In this document: positions 20,209-31,165 of the stretch, in pieces
Layout: every line of letters begins with the position of its first letter
How positions within the stretch are numbered: the first letter of the stretch is position 1
Origin: Phymatolithon calcareum
Lineage: Eukaryota > Rhodophyta > Florideophyceae > Hapalidiales
DNA: 64,000 nt
Direction of reading: 5' to 3'
Assembly (NCBI GenBank): GCA_977006965.1
Contig: OZ345378.1
Coordinates: forward strand, 558,001-622,000
Position numbers and translations under genes: made by a program
The notes under the pieces: model-generated
What the model was told of the DNA's origin: nothing
Databases searched by the model: none
The model's input: only the letters and a program-made list of their open reading frames with translations

Positions 20209-21210
20209 ATGGCATTTGTAGGTGCCCCTGGCGGCGTGCTTTCACGCAGCAGCGATTTCTGCGGTGGCGCAGTGTCGCGAACGCGAAGCGCGCCGACTGC
20301 TAGCGTAGGCCTGTGGCGCATGGCAGGGCTGACGGATAAAGAGAGGATATCGTTTGCTAAAATTGGTTCTGGTTCCAAGTGGCGCGAAAATGTGTTCGTC
20401 GGCGGGTTTCCCGGTGGAGAGGAAGCGTATCTGAAGTGGATCGACGACGGAATGAAAGACGATGTACCAGACCTTCCGGATTATCTTCAAGCGAAAACTC
20501 CCTACAAGGAGAGCGTGGACTCGAGAAAAAAGGTTGGTGTGCTGGAGACGCTTGACAAATTTGAGTTTTTCGGAGGTTTATTCTCGAATAAACCAGACGA
20601 AGTGACTGCTTCAGCTGAGACCGCTTCGGCTGAGACTGCTTCGGCTGAGACTGCTTCGGCTGGGACTGCTTCGGCTGAGGCTTCTTCGTCTAAGACTTTT
20701 TCGGCTAAGACTTCTTCGGCTGAGTCCAAGGGGGAGGGTATAGCTGCGGTTGAGCGGGCTGTCGTGGATACTGATGCACCACCGTCTGAGAGTCTTTACG
20801 AGCAATGGTTCCCGAAAGCGACGCGCAATTTGGCGCCGATAATATCAATGGTTTACGAGAAGGACATATTCAAGGATAGGGTCGGCATGCGCATGGGTGA
20901 GATAGTTGGCAACGCGACCGATTTGTACTATCCGGCGGAGATGAAGAATAAGGCGCCGGTTATCACCATTGATTATAATGGCAATCTTGCCACTGCGAGC
21001 GTCAAAGTTGCCATGGAGGAAATTGAACCGTTGCCAGCGATTTCACCTCCTGTCTCAAAAGGTGAAACCGTAAGTAAGCTAGTGAAGGGGGCCGGTGGTG
21101 GGCTGAAGCTGGAATTTGAAGTGGAAGGAGAGGGTCCGGTTAATGTGTATTCAGACCCACGGGCGATTGAAAAGTTCAATGCAATGGGTAAGCCTAAGTC
21201 GGGCGCATGA
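20209..21210 (+). CDS. Probable plastid-targeted protein with ASAET repeats
   Basis: This single-exon gene encodes 333 residues. It starts MAFVGAPGG and continues with a Ser/Arg-rich, acid-poor stretch to ~35. The phenylalanine near the N-terminus followed by such a stretch is typical of red-algal plastid transit peptides. After that come a conserved-looking block with FVGGFPGGEEAYLKW (about 63-77), a low-complexity linker of TASAE-type pentapeptides (about 133-172), and a C-terminal domain (about 190-333) with APIISMVYEKDIF, DLYYPAEMKNKAPVITIDYN and GLKLEFEVEGEGPV. I do not recognise a named family. A role in the thylakoid or phycobilisome periphery would fit a nucleus-encoded red-algal plastid protein but is a guess. 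Confidence 0.65.
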   Translation: MAFVGAPGGVLSRSSDFCGGAVSRTRSAPTASVGLWRMAGLTDKERISFAKIGSGSKWRENVFVGGFPGGEEAYLKWIDDGMKDDVPDLPDYLQAKTPYKESVDSRKKVGVLETLDKFEFFGGLFSNKPDEVTASAETASAETASAETASAGTASAEASSSKTFSAKTSSAESKGEGIAAVERAVVDTDAPPSESLYEQWFPKATRNLAPIISMVYEKDIFKDRVGMRMGEIVGNATDLYYPAEMKNKAPVITIDYNGNLATASVKVAMEEIEPLPAISPPVSKGETVSKLVKGAGGGLKLEFEVEGEGPVNVYSDPRAIEKFNAMGKPKSGA

Positions 21211-23354
21211 TGTCGATGGCCTCTTGACTTGTCTAGTAGCAATTCATTTGAGTGAGTGAGTGAGTGAGTGAGTGTGCGACGTAAAAGTCTTTTCTTTTTT
21301 GGTGCAAGCGTTAACTCGGTTCCTTCACACCCACTTACATTGACAACGTTATGTGTCTTCTCCAATTCTCAGTCGGTTCTCCTTGACAATTTAGTTTCCT
21401 AGCAATATTTTCAGGCCACTGCTGTTACGCTACAAAAAAAGACTCGTCCACGAAACAAACAAACTTTCCGCCTGCATTCTGCTTACCAAGAGCCTGTCCA
21501 CTATTTGCCCGCTCGCGCCATTGACACAGATGTTTCATATTTCTTTCCTGGCCTTCACATAGCAAGAATCATCGCATCGATTTTCGCTCCAAACCATTAA
21601 CACCATCCCGTGATGAGCTTGGATCCTACTTCTTTTGAGTTGGCAACAAGCCTGTACAGGAATTTAGAAATTTCACATTATAGCGAGCACCACCACGCGG
21701 AATGTGGAGTCACGAGGCGTTAGCGTCAGGAATATGCAATAGCGTGTAATCCATGTCCAAGACAAAAAACTTACCGAATCTCTTCTTAATTGTAACTCGA
21801 TGTCGACTGAACTTATCGTCCGGCGAGAAGCGGCCTTCACCAACGCAAAACGGCACTCAACAGGCATCGAAAACATATTAGAATTCCACATAGAAAGACA
21901 TGGCAAGCCCCGCGTGCTTTAGCGAGATTGAAACTTACATGGATGAGCAGACTTCGTCGGCAATCCAGACGGAGACTCTTTCTTCAGTGTGTACGACCCA
22001 TCCTCCGTCTTCATAAGATACATTTTGAAGCAAGCAAACAGGTCGACACGACTTGAGAGGCAAAGAAATCTGCACAGTGCACTTCTGCACCTCTGCGTTG
22101 AGCCGTCGCCCTGTCCTCTGGATCAAATTTTAGCATTCAGCATAGCTATAAAATTTAACGACAAATTACTATTCAACAATGTATTTTAACGATCATTTTT
22201 CGCAGTTTGTACCAATTCAGGTTCTCCAAGCCTTCGTGCCGAATAATTTATATCGAAACCCTGCAACTGCAAGAATTGCTCCTATGTTGTATTCTGTGCG
22301 CACCGCCGAGCGAGAAGATCGCTGCGTGGCAATAGAAGCGAAATGATTTTCCCCCTCGAGATCTCTTCCGTGAGATCAGAGGTAGGTTTTGGAATTTTGC
22401 TGATTATGCCACTTTTTGACAGAATGGAGCCTTTGGGTTCGGATTGAGTCTTCGTCGCTCTTCAGAAGTGTTGCCCCAAGTGTCAGCAGATGCGTTGGTA
22501 ACACTAAAATAAAAATCTCCTCTTCTTCTTCTCCTAGGTTGTATTTGGCTCAGTACGGCAGACGCTGGGGCAGAATTGTAACGTCTACAAGTTCATGAGC
22601 ATAGGTTGAGTTCTTGATAGTTCCTATGTTCCTGATGATAATATGTGACGCGAAATCCAGGAGCCCGCACTGCTGGAAGTCTGGGTGCGATACATTCCTT
22701 CTGTTTTAGAATACTACTTAGCAGTAATTTTCGAGCCACAGAATCGTTCTTTCGTGCTCTTGGTCGCAGGCGAGATCGCATCTATAGTAAAAAGTAGTAC
22801 TTGTCGGCAGGGCTTTCAACATTTCCGTAATGACGCTTTAATGTGAAAACAGTGGAGTGAAGATTTAAAAATAAGTAATCGCCACAGAATTTCACTTTTG
22901 TGCCTGCTCAAGATGACCGATTGCACTGTACGATAAAACCAAGATGTGTTTAGTTTGAAATCTTGAGCCCGGAGAGGGAAGCTCTCGGGGAACAGCGAGA
23001 GTTATCGAGCTCTTCGTTCTCATTGCACCACAGACAATGGACAAGCCAGTTCTCTCAATGTTGTGGGATTCGACCTAATGTCCTCTTTCTGGCACCTTTT
23101 AGTACAGCTGAGTTGCACTTCGGGACTTTGCCGCTTCCCAAGGACTACAAATCACATTTACAATTCCGGTGCAACTTCGAAGTTGGGAATCCACTTCTGT
23201 GGGAATAAAAAAATCAGAGACGCTAATGGGAGGCGCACATTCAAATATAATTACAAAGAACCAAAGTGTAGAACTACTGAGGGCATTTTTAGTCCAGTCT
23301 GGGACTTGAAGCTTAGAAAGCTGACCTTCTGCTAATAGATTTTCCTGTCCTGTA
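21211..23354. other. Gene-poor region
   Basis: A (GAGT)n microsatellite lies at 21250-21274. No domain-bearing frame was found. Short frames at 22963-23335 may belong to the degraded retroelement whose recognisable end lies at 23355-23697. Confidence 0.45.
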
Positions 23355-23697
23355 ATGCACGCACCGCGCGGCGCAAGGTCCCTTCGGTTGCTGCGAAGGG
23401 ACCCGTCCCGAAAGGGGCGTGTAGGAGGCAGAGAAGGCACTCGGGAAGCAATAAGTGTCTCCACCAAACTATGGAACTGGCTTGGACACATTCTTAGAAT
23501 GGGCGAGCGGCGCCTGGTCCGCCAGGTGCTGCTACAATGCGTCAGACCAACGTCAGAATCAATCTTTGGTGACGTACCTGGACTAGACGTGAAAGCCGCA
23601 GTCAAACTCGCTAACGACAGGATAGAATAGAAGAAACTTATGCCCTCGAATCGCTGCCAGCCCCACTCGGGGAAAAGGCAAAACGAATGAATGAATG
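23355..23697 (+). mobile_element. Non-LTR (LINE-like) retrotransposon 3' remnant
   Basis: A frame ending at 23630 includes NWLGHILRMGERRLVRQVLL and, nearer its end, LDVKAAVKLANDRI. This is the pattern found at the C-terminus of LINE-type polyproteins (a GHVLRM-like segment after the reverse transcriptase). The stop is followed by CTGCCAGCCCC, an A-rich stretch and (AATG)n at 23684-23697, a typical microsatellite-type 3' tail of non-LTR elements. The reverse transcriptase itself is absent, so this is a 5'-truncated copy. Confidence 0.55.
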
Positions 23698-23957
23698 TTC
23701 TACAATTTTAGTATAGTCGTTCTCTCCAATTTGTGTGCTGAAATGTCCTAAAATCCAAGTCATAGCTCAAAAATTAGATTAAATCTAACTTTATTGTCCT
23801 CACTCAAGCGCCAGTGGCTCGATTCAGTGGCACGTTGCCACTGGGCCATATTGGCACCGCCTGCTCCTTCCATTCGCCTCACTGAAAAGTCGTGTTTTGT
23901 TGCAGTTGACCATCTCAGTGCGAACTCTCCGGGATCAAACTCCTGAATTGTTTCACA

Positions 23958-24501
23958 ATGCAAGCCGTTCGCGTGGGACGAGCTGTGTGGGGCGGGCTGC
24001 GCCCACAGCGCGCTGGAGTTATACGCGCATATCACGAGAAGGTCATAGACCATTACGAGAACCCACGGTATGTTATTCACGATTTCCTTCTCTGTTCAAG
24101 TCAATCGGCTATTCTCTGTGCAGGATTTTTTGACCGGATGTTTTTCTTCATGTAGAAATGTCGGGAGCATGGATAAGAAGGACAAAAACGTCGGAACAGG
24201 ATTGGTGGGTGCGCCCGCGTGCGGCGATGTTATGAAGCTACAGATCCGTGTGAATAATGACGGCGAGATTGTGGAGTCGGTCTTCAAGACCTTCGGATGT
24301 GGAAGCGCTATTGCGTCGTCGTCACTTGCGACAGAATGGGTGAAAGGCAAGAGTCTGAATGATGCTACCTCTATTAAGAATAGCGATATTGCGAAGGAGC
24401 TTAAATTGCCTCCCGTGAAATTGCATTGTTCCATGTTGGCGGAAGACGCCATCAAGGCGGCGGTTAACGATTTGAAGAAAAAGCGCGCTGAAACAGCGTA
24501 G
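23958..24501 (+). CDS. ISCU: Mitochondrial iron-sulfur cluster scaffold protein ISCU
   Basis: Two exons, 23958-24067 and 24156-24501, encode 151 residues. ISCU assembles [2Fe-2S] clusters with the cysteine desulfurase NFS1 in the mitochondrial matrix. Residues 1-~25 are basic, acid-free and fit a mitochondrial presequence. The mature part follows the family exactly: YHEKVIDHYENPRNVGS, GAPACGD (Cys59, Asp61), TFGCGSAIASSS (Cys85) and LPPVKLHC (Cys128). The three cluster cysteines and the chaperone-binding LPPVK motif are intact. The intron splits the Arg codon before NVGS; splicing restores the conserved ENPRNVG junction, which fixes both splice sites. The C-terminus is a short Lys-rich tail. 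Confidence 0.93.
24068..24155 (+). other. Intron in ISCU, 88 nt
   Basis: Starts GTATGT and ends CATGTAG, with a pyrimidine-rich run before the acceptor. It is placed by the protein family alignment and interrupts the Arg37 codon after its second base. Confidence 0.9.
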
Positions 24502-26346
24502 AAAGGGACAGGCATTGGTTCGGAGAAGAATGTGGGCGACAGTTGAACTTTAGAAAGCGCGCGCTTTGAAAGAGACTTTGGCATTGAGCATGAGGCAAGT
24601 TGACTTCGTGCTTGTCGAGTATGCTCATGTCGACATATAGATCTACTTTACCTATTGACGTCAATCACTGTACAGTACGAACATGGTACATTGCGGCTTG
24701 CAGAAATTCTAGAGGCTCGGGGTGGTCGTGATGGCAAGGAAACTGAACTAGGAAGAAGAAACTACTTTGCGATGGAGATCAAGATGGCGGAGATTGTGCA
24801 ACTCGCAGAGGCGCTGAGGACTGGGTTAGAGTGGAATACACTAGAGCTTAATTTCGTGTATCATGTCACTTTCCGAGACTATCCGATAGTTACGGCTAGT
24901 AGGAATTTTTTCTGTAAAGGATTATGGACAGAGCCCTCAGTTTCATTCGAAAAGTGCATCAGAGCAGCTCTTCCCTTTCCTGTTGCAGCTCGTACAGACT
25001 TGCGCAGGACTACTGCTTATCAAAGAGGACTTTTCTCCTACTCCAGCTCTCGAGTCTCGCTTGCAGCATGTAGTACGCACCTAGAGCTGTTTACCGTAGA
25101 TGTTTTGGAGAATCAACTACGTCGCGTAGTCCACTTTCTCCACTTTTCGCATCGCCGACATATCTTGTTCAGCTCCGGATGACTTTCGTAGACGGATCGA
25201 TGAGGGAAATTGCAATCTTGGGCCATGCAGGTGTCATTCAAAAGATGACATGCATGTGGAAAATATGAAGGGATACGTTAACCGCGTGAATTAGCTCACG
25301 ATTGAAACGTTGATCGGGGGAGATCGCAGAGCGATAGAAAAAATAAAAATGTAGACGATTAGCGTTCCCTAGCCCAGTCTCCTTTAGTAAAAAGCGAAAA
25401 GAGAGTGTCGTGACATGGGAACTCGCCTACCAGAAACTTCAGCTTGAGGGACGTCGCGGCCCCAATTTATACGATTTTCGCTTGCTGCTACAACGGTGTG
25501 ATATGATAAATTTCCCGCTCCGATTTAGGGCTGCGGATGTTGGGGAATATGGGCCCTGCCCAGCAATCCCGATCGGTCCGTCAGACACTGCATAAATACT
25601 TGGATCTCACCGGCGGTGAACAGGAGATATCGCGGGAGTCCCAGAGCACAATGTCCTGGAAAGCAGGAAAAAATGTTCGCCCTGCCGGAAGCATTCTGCA
25701 AGGCGGATACTCTCTTCTGCTAGCCATGACAGTGCATTCTGAGTTTTAAGAACTTTTCGAACGACACTAAGCATCGCGCGTGGTTGACTTGGGCTCACGC
25801 CTCAGCAGGACCCCCACGTCGAGAATTTATTTGTGTCGAAGAACGAGCAGTGGTTGAGCTTTTGATGCTTCTTGTTGATGTGGTGGCAACACCCTTTACG
25901 GAATCCAGAAGCTCCCACCGCAGCACGGCTGGGTGCGGTTCATTCCTTCTCTTTCTGAGAGTTTAACGAATGGCACTGCAATAGTCTTGCAACAGTTAAT
26001 ATTTTCAGCGTGCACTTTTACGAAGTTGTGCTGGAATTGTAGATCCAATGGGAGGTTGTTCTTTTTGAAGGACTCGTGCACTAGTACATACTTATCTCAA
26101 AGTGCCGACCACGCGCAATGAGAGACCCCAAAACTTGCTCGAGAATATCGCTCTGCAGGAGTAACGATCAAGTAGACCAGCAGATCGTTCAGAAGTATGT
26201 CTGCATCCCAATTTTTAGAGCTGTCATGTGCTCTGCAGGCAGCGAATGTTATTGCGTGCCATAAGCCTCTTTCAAGTTTCGAAAGCAAGTAGAACCCAGA
26301 AAATATATAGAATATTCACAAAGCTTGTGCATTTATGCTTGTTAGC
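24502..26346. other. Intergenic region between ISCU and the kinase
   Basis: No gene is supported. A plus-strand open frame at about 24655-25182 lacks an initial ATG and any recognisable domain. One TACTGTAC-type motif lies at about 24670. Confidence 0.5.
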
Positions 26347-27675
26347 CTACCGCTTCGACCCACGACGATTTAACCCAGAGTTAGACTCCGAAACCATATC
26401 GCGGATTGTCTGCGAAGTGCTCGATGAAGCTTCTGCAAGAAGCGACCGGAAAAATAACTCGCAAGCCCCTGACTTTGCGTCCTCTACGTCTACAAATGCT
26501 ACTTCTAATGCTCCTAATGCCGACATGAGTGACTGATCGGCAGTGCCCCCTTCCGCCGCCTTTGCTCGAATATTTGACAGCACCGGCAAGAGAAGGTCGT
26601 TGAGTACTGCACTTTCCGGTGCACCATGTTTCGCTTCTACTGGTTCTGACTTGTTCATGTTAGTTTCTCGCTCCTGTTCGACAGCCACCGTTTCTTCTTC
26701 TTCAACCACCTCGTTTTCTTCATCCGGACGCACGCGCACAGTGCCAAAATCAAATTGCCATTGGGTTCCGCCTGAGTTATCGGCGGAGCCATTCGCTGCT
26801 TCAACAGCTTGTTCGGCTTCACCGGCCAATCCATCACCGGCTCCGCCTTCAGTGTTAGAGTTCCGATTCAAAAGTTCCTTTATCGCCGAATGTCTGGCTT
26901 TCCGAAGAAAGGGATGATTGACCAGAGATGCGGCATCGCTACGTTCTGATGGATTGCGACGCAAACATAGCGATACAAAATCCTTAAATGATTTGGAGAA
27001 CTCGCTTCCCTCCACTCGAGGCGGTTCATTGACGGGAATTAATGCCAGTGCTTTGTACGGATGATCTCTGGCGTAGGGTGGTACACCATTTGCAAGTTCC
27101 AAGGCCGTAATTCCCACGCTCCAAATATCGCATTTCTCATTGTAGACGCTCTCAGTAATGACTTCGGGTGCCATCCAATACGGAGAGCCGACAAATGTGT
27201 TGCGCTGTCGTAAGGTATTCGTCAGCTGGCCCGCTACACCGAAATCTGCAAGTTTCACGTCACCGTCTCCTGTCAGGAGAATATTCTCTGCTTTGATGTC
27301 GCGATGAAGATTTCGCTCTTTGTGAATGTATTCCAGTCCTTTGCATAATGCCTTCATCACTTGCGCAATAGCATCTTCTTGGAAAGGACCAACAGAGTCA
27401 AGTAAACTCTTCAATGAGCCGCCAGCCATGTGCTCCATAACAATCCACAGCGTGGAATTTTCGATAAACGAGGTGAAGTAGCGGACGACATGAGGAGATG
27501 AAATCTGACTCATGACTTGAATTTCACGGCGAATGATGTCAATCTCTTCTTGCGCTTTTTCAAGGTCTTGCAGCTTCAGAGCAACAACCTGATTTGTCTC
27601 TATCTCAACAGCCTTGTACACTTCGCCGAACGTTCCCTTTCCGATGCATTTCCCTTTTTTGTAGTTGTGGCTCAT
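26347..27675 (-). CDS. STE20-family serine/threonine protein kinase (MST/GCK-like)
   Basis: This single-exon gene encodes 442 residues. The kinase domain occupies about residues 5-257, at the N-terminus as in germinal-centre kinases. All catalytic elements are present: glycine loop GKGTFGEVY (12-20), ATP-binding Lys34 in VALK, HRDIKAEN with Asp126, DFG at 144-146, and the STE20 signature VGSPYWMAPE (162-171). The ~180 residues behind it are acidic and low-complexity up to about 350. They are followed by a helical C-terminal region (about 355-420) that could be a regulatory or dimerisation segment. Hippo/MST and GCK-III kinases (cytoskeleton, growth, stress signalling) are the closest types by architecture; the exact subfamily is not decided. 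Confidence 0.88.
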   Translation of the reverse strand: MSHNYKKGKCIGKGTFGEVYKAVEIETNQVVALKLQDLEKAQEEIDIIRREIQVMSQISSPHVVRYFTSFIENSTLWIVMEHMAGGSLKSLLDSVGPFQEDAIAQVMKALCKGLEYIHKERNLHRDIKAENILLTGDGDVKLADFGVAGQLTNTLRQRNTFVGSPYWMAPEVITESVYNEKCDIWSVGITALELANGVPPYARDHPYKALALIPVNEPPRVEGSEFSKSFKDFVSLCLRRNPSERSDAASLVNHPFLRKARHSAIKELLNRNSNTEGGAGDGLAGEAEQAVEAANGSADNSGGTQWQFDFGTVRVRPDEENEVVEEEETVAVEQERETNMNKSEPVEAKHGAPESAVLNDLLLPVLSNIRAKAAEGGTADQSLMSALGALEVAFVDVEDAKSGACELFFRSLLAEASSSTSQTIRDMVSESNSGLNRRGSKR

Positions 27676-29104
27676 TGTGGGTGCATATCTTCAAAACGAG
27701 CTTGGAGCGGGAAGGGTCGGATGAACAGCGGAAATTGCAGTGGCACGGGCGATTGCACGTGATCCCTCGCGCGAAGAATCTGGTTTTTTGCTGACCCAGA
27801 AAAGCACTCCGTGGACAGCCACCGTTAAGGAACCGACAACTATAGTGTACAGTACACTTGTACAACGTCACGAGAGTTCTCATATCATATTCATGTGCAC
27901 AAAACTGGTGCATTATTCGCGAAAAAGCCTAGGCTTTTTCACGAATAAATTGAGCTCAATTTGCGCCACTGTGGTGGGCAAAATCATTGTAGAGTCAACA
28001 TGCACGTACGTGCGCGTCTATTTCTCTCTTGTAGGAAATAGACTTGCACGTGTTGCGGAAGAATTAAAATCGTGCAATAGCGCTCAAAACCCTTTTCCAT
28101 GTCTCGATGCCTGATTTGATCGCCTTTTGGCACTCTTGCCTAAGCTCGCTTTCCAAAAGAGGAAAGTTTCCTTGCATTTTTATTCATGGCCCGTCGTTGC
28201 AATCCAGTGAACACTATTCTGAGAGCCATTGTCGGCGAACCGATTGGGGTGACGATCTAAGTGTGTGGAATTTGATTTTCAGCCCGAGTCTCGACAGCCC
28301 TGGTCGGGTTTTTTCATCAAATTCTTTATTGTGGGTTGCAGATCTGCTTCAAACATATTAGCATCGCTATTGTGACCACAGTAGTTACTACCACTATCAT
28401 AGCGATAGTTAGTTGCCTCTTTCCCTCACCCCAGGGGGTCCCAGGTACAACCCTAAAACCAGAGCCATACACTACCACTATCTACTTCTGGATCTGCCTT
28501 CTGGAAGGTATGCCTCAACTTTGTCTTAACCCCGTAAAAGCGATCAAGCTCGGACTCACTACTGTGTTGACCCAGAATTTGTCTGTGAATGAATTTGCTA
28601 ACAATTGCCTCTGCAGCAAGGGATCCTAGTCATAGCATGAGGGATATAAACCATTGGCTAAAAGAGAGGCAGCGGTAGTCAAGATCCGAAAAGTAAGTGA
28701 GAGAATCTTTACTGATCGAACTTGAGTAGTGCTGAAAATCTAAACCCCAAGCGATGAAAGCCCACTTTTAACAAAACACTGTGGACACAAGGAATTGTAT
28801 GTACACACCTACGGTGATACTGCAAAACATGACTGCAATTTGTGTTCAGCATCAACCCTTTTTCATTAAAAAGTCTCAAAATGCAAAATGCAGCATGGAG
28901 CCGTTACTTGGGGAGGGAAAGAGGAGCCTCCAGCAGTTCCGCAACTTCGAAAAAAAGTTTGCGAGATGAGTCGAAGAATAAGGACAAACAGGCAATAACA
29001 TAGTGCACATCGATGCATCTTACACCAACAAGAGCTCTCAAGATCCCAACGTGTGGACCACATGACCACATGACGGCGCTACAGCCACAGCGCCTTGGAA
29101 AGTA
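27676..29104. other. Intergenic region
   Basis: It contains a TACTGTAC-type motif at about 27850, the palindrome at 27913-27948, and a stretch at about 28428-28460 resembling the GGCCCCAGGTACTACC arm of the hairpin at 1727. No gene was recognised. Confidence 0.5.
27913..27948. repeat. 36-bp near-perfect palindrome
   Basis: Arms TTATTCGCGAAAAAGCCT and AGGCTTTTTCACGAATAA pair with one mismatch and no spacer. It lies about 240 bases upstream of the kinase ATG. Confidence 0.75.
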
Positions 29105-30010
29105 TTAGCTGTACAAGTTTCGAACATCAGGCATGTCACGAGCCTGTTGCAGAAGTGCCAGAGTCTTTTCTAGCTCCCTGTCGTTGTCGTCAGTAATAAA
29201 GGAGGTGATAGGAATTGCATTTTCCGGTTGCAACGCATAGCTCAAAGGACTGTTATCGATAATAAGCGTCTTATTGAGGTTGCGACCGAGTTTGCTGATG
29301 TCCTTGACATAGCAACCGCTGGTCAACACACAATGCTCACGGTATAAACGGCCATGTACCAAACGCTTTGGATCGAGAAGATCCATGACAGGATTCGCAT
29401 AAAGTGCCAAAGAGGCTGTGAACACAATGACCTCGTACCATTCGCTGACCTTCTCCAAAAATTGATCGACACCCGGCCTCTTCTTGACATACACCATATG
29501 TGTCTCTCCCTGCATCTCCAACGGTATCTCAAAGTCCGGGTCTGGAATCGGCGTGAAACTACTATGCACGAGCGTTTCGTCGAGATCCAAGACCAGACAT
29601 GCGCGACCTTCAACAGAAGCGGGGACCGGCGGCAGGAGCGGCGAGTCCGGTTGATAAGTGGGTTCGCAATCTCTTATTTGCTGCAAAAAGTTGACTGGAT
29701 CGGATGCACCCACCGTTGTATTCGGTACGAAGCAGGAGGTAAAGAAGCGCAACACACCCTTCTTGCGGGAGTTGGGCGAAAGACCGTCATCGGAAGTGGT
29801 TCCCGACTGCGGGGTGGACGCGGGGGTTTTACGGTCGTAAGTCGGGGAGAAAATGCGCTTCAGCGAGGTCACCGAAAGCGGGCTACCGCCTCCGCGAAGG
29901 GGTTTGCCGTTGGCCTTTTTGGGCGTGATTGAGGTAACCTGCGGAAGTGGAGGGGTTTGCTCGTCAACAGAGTGTATTATACTATTGGGCGAGGAACCGC
30001 CATCGCCCAT
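29105..30010 (-). CDS. SCP/FCP1-type protein phosphatase (NLI-interacting-factor family)
   Basis: This single-exon gene encodes 301 residues. The C-terminal ~165 residues form the HAD-type phosphatase domain that removes phosphate from the C-terminal repeat of RNA polymerase II or other Ser/Thr substrates. The motif DLDETLVHS lies at about 142-150 (nucleophile Asp142, Asp144). It is followed by YVKKRPGVDQFL, VIVFTASLALYANPV, YREHCV, YVKDISKLGR and IIDNSP (acidic motif). The first 130 residues are Ser/Pro-rich and disordered, as in human CTDSP1-like proteins. The architecture fits a small CTD phosphatase; plant and algal homologues may also act on other proteins. Confidence 0.88.
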   Translation of the reverse strand: MGDGGSSPNSIIHSVDEQTPPLPQVTSITPKKANGKPLRGGGSPLSVTSLKRIFSPTYDRKTPASTPQSGTTSDDGLSPNSRKKGVLRFFTSCFVPNTTVGASDPVNFLQQIRDCEPTYQPDSPLLPPVPASVEGRACLVLDLDETLVHSSFTPIPDPDFEIPLEMQGETHMVYVKKRPGVDQFLEKVSEWYEVIVFTASLALYANPVMDLLDPKRLVHGRLYREHCVLTSGCYVKDISKLGRNLNKTLIIDNSPLSYALQPENAIPITSFITDDNDRELEKTLALLQQARDMPDVRNLYS

Positions 30011-31165
30011 CTCGCGGAGGCGTGTGAAGCGACAGGGCTATGCCGGTTGGGGAAGCGCGAGGTGCGAGTGATTAGAATGCGATGCGTTGCACGATAAGCA
30101 CAGTCGATGGCGTTGGAGTGAACAGCACGGGCGGGGAGAGGCAGAGCGGGTGCCAGGAGCGGGAGATGAGAGAGAATGTTGGTGAAGAGCGGCGGTGGGC
30201 ACAATGGGAATCGGGGTCGAGTTACATGCGCGGTGCCCTTGAACAGTGTTCTGTACGGAAATGCAAGGTAAGTCCCAAACATCACACTAGAAGTGCTGCC
30301 CGAACACCTCGTGAAGCCCCCTTTTTTTAATCCCAAAATTGGTTTTCACGTGCTATCATACATACGACACGATATCAAAACGGTATGATCAGTGAAACCG
30401 AAGTCTACGTGTGTTAATCTCGCCCTGGATTGGGCAGAAATATAACCGTTTCCCTGGGACATGTTGCACGTTCAACGGCACTTGAGTGCATGTGCTGGAA
30501 AGACAGTTCCGTTAATACTGGAGAGCTGATTACCGACAACAACAATGTCGTGTACGAATCGCTGGTTCAGCAAAACAAATCGGCGTTCCTCCCTCCCTAT
30601 ACTGTACTGTACACGCAAAACAAGCGTTCTTGCGACAAGCAATTGAGGTAAGCAATGGGGCAGGGCGCGAATTGCCGTGCGGGGCCACAGGCAAGAAGGA
30701 AGCATTCTCGGCGATGACTGCCATACACTATTGTACCTAGATAGTCAGGACATTCATTCATTGCCCCGCTTGGATATTCCGATAATCCAATAATGTGGCA
30801 AACATACATCGTCTTAAGACACTTGCATACACCCGCCGAGAGTACATTTCGGACGCTTCATGGACTCGATCTACTGCAGCAGTGACACATAGTGAGCTGC
30901 AGAATCGCTAGTAAAGGTCTTCGTCTCAAGCGACCAAGCTTGGAATTCTCGAATAGAATTCCAACAGTAGGGAGTCAGTCACTTCTCCTTCTCCACATCT
31001 CAAAATCACACCATTCAGTTTATTATTAACGCACTTCCTGTTCTATATGTCTGCTACGACAAAGCTCATGAACAATCCCTTCTCCAAGAACTGTGCAAAC
31101 AAATATAGAAAGATTCGCATCTTTACCACTAAGGCCCAAGTGATTAAACAACTTGAACCACCACT
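30011..31165. other. Intergenic region
   Basis: It lies between the phosphatase start and the clathrin stop. It contains two overlapping TACTGTAC copies at about 30600, a GGAATTC palindrome at about 30943-30963, and ATTCATTCATT followed by GCCCC at about 30753 that may be another tiny LINE tail. No gene was recognised. Confidence 0.45.

Noticed and set aside
24655-25182. 175-codon plus-strand frame downstream of ISCU
   Set aside because: It begins with TTG, has no recognisable motif and no family-like composition; not supported as a gene.
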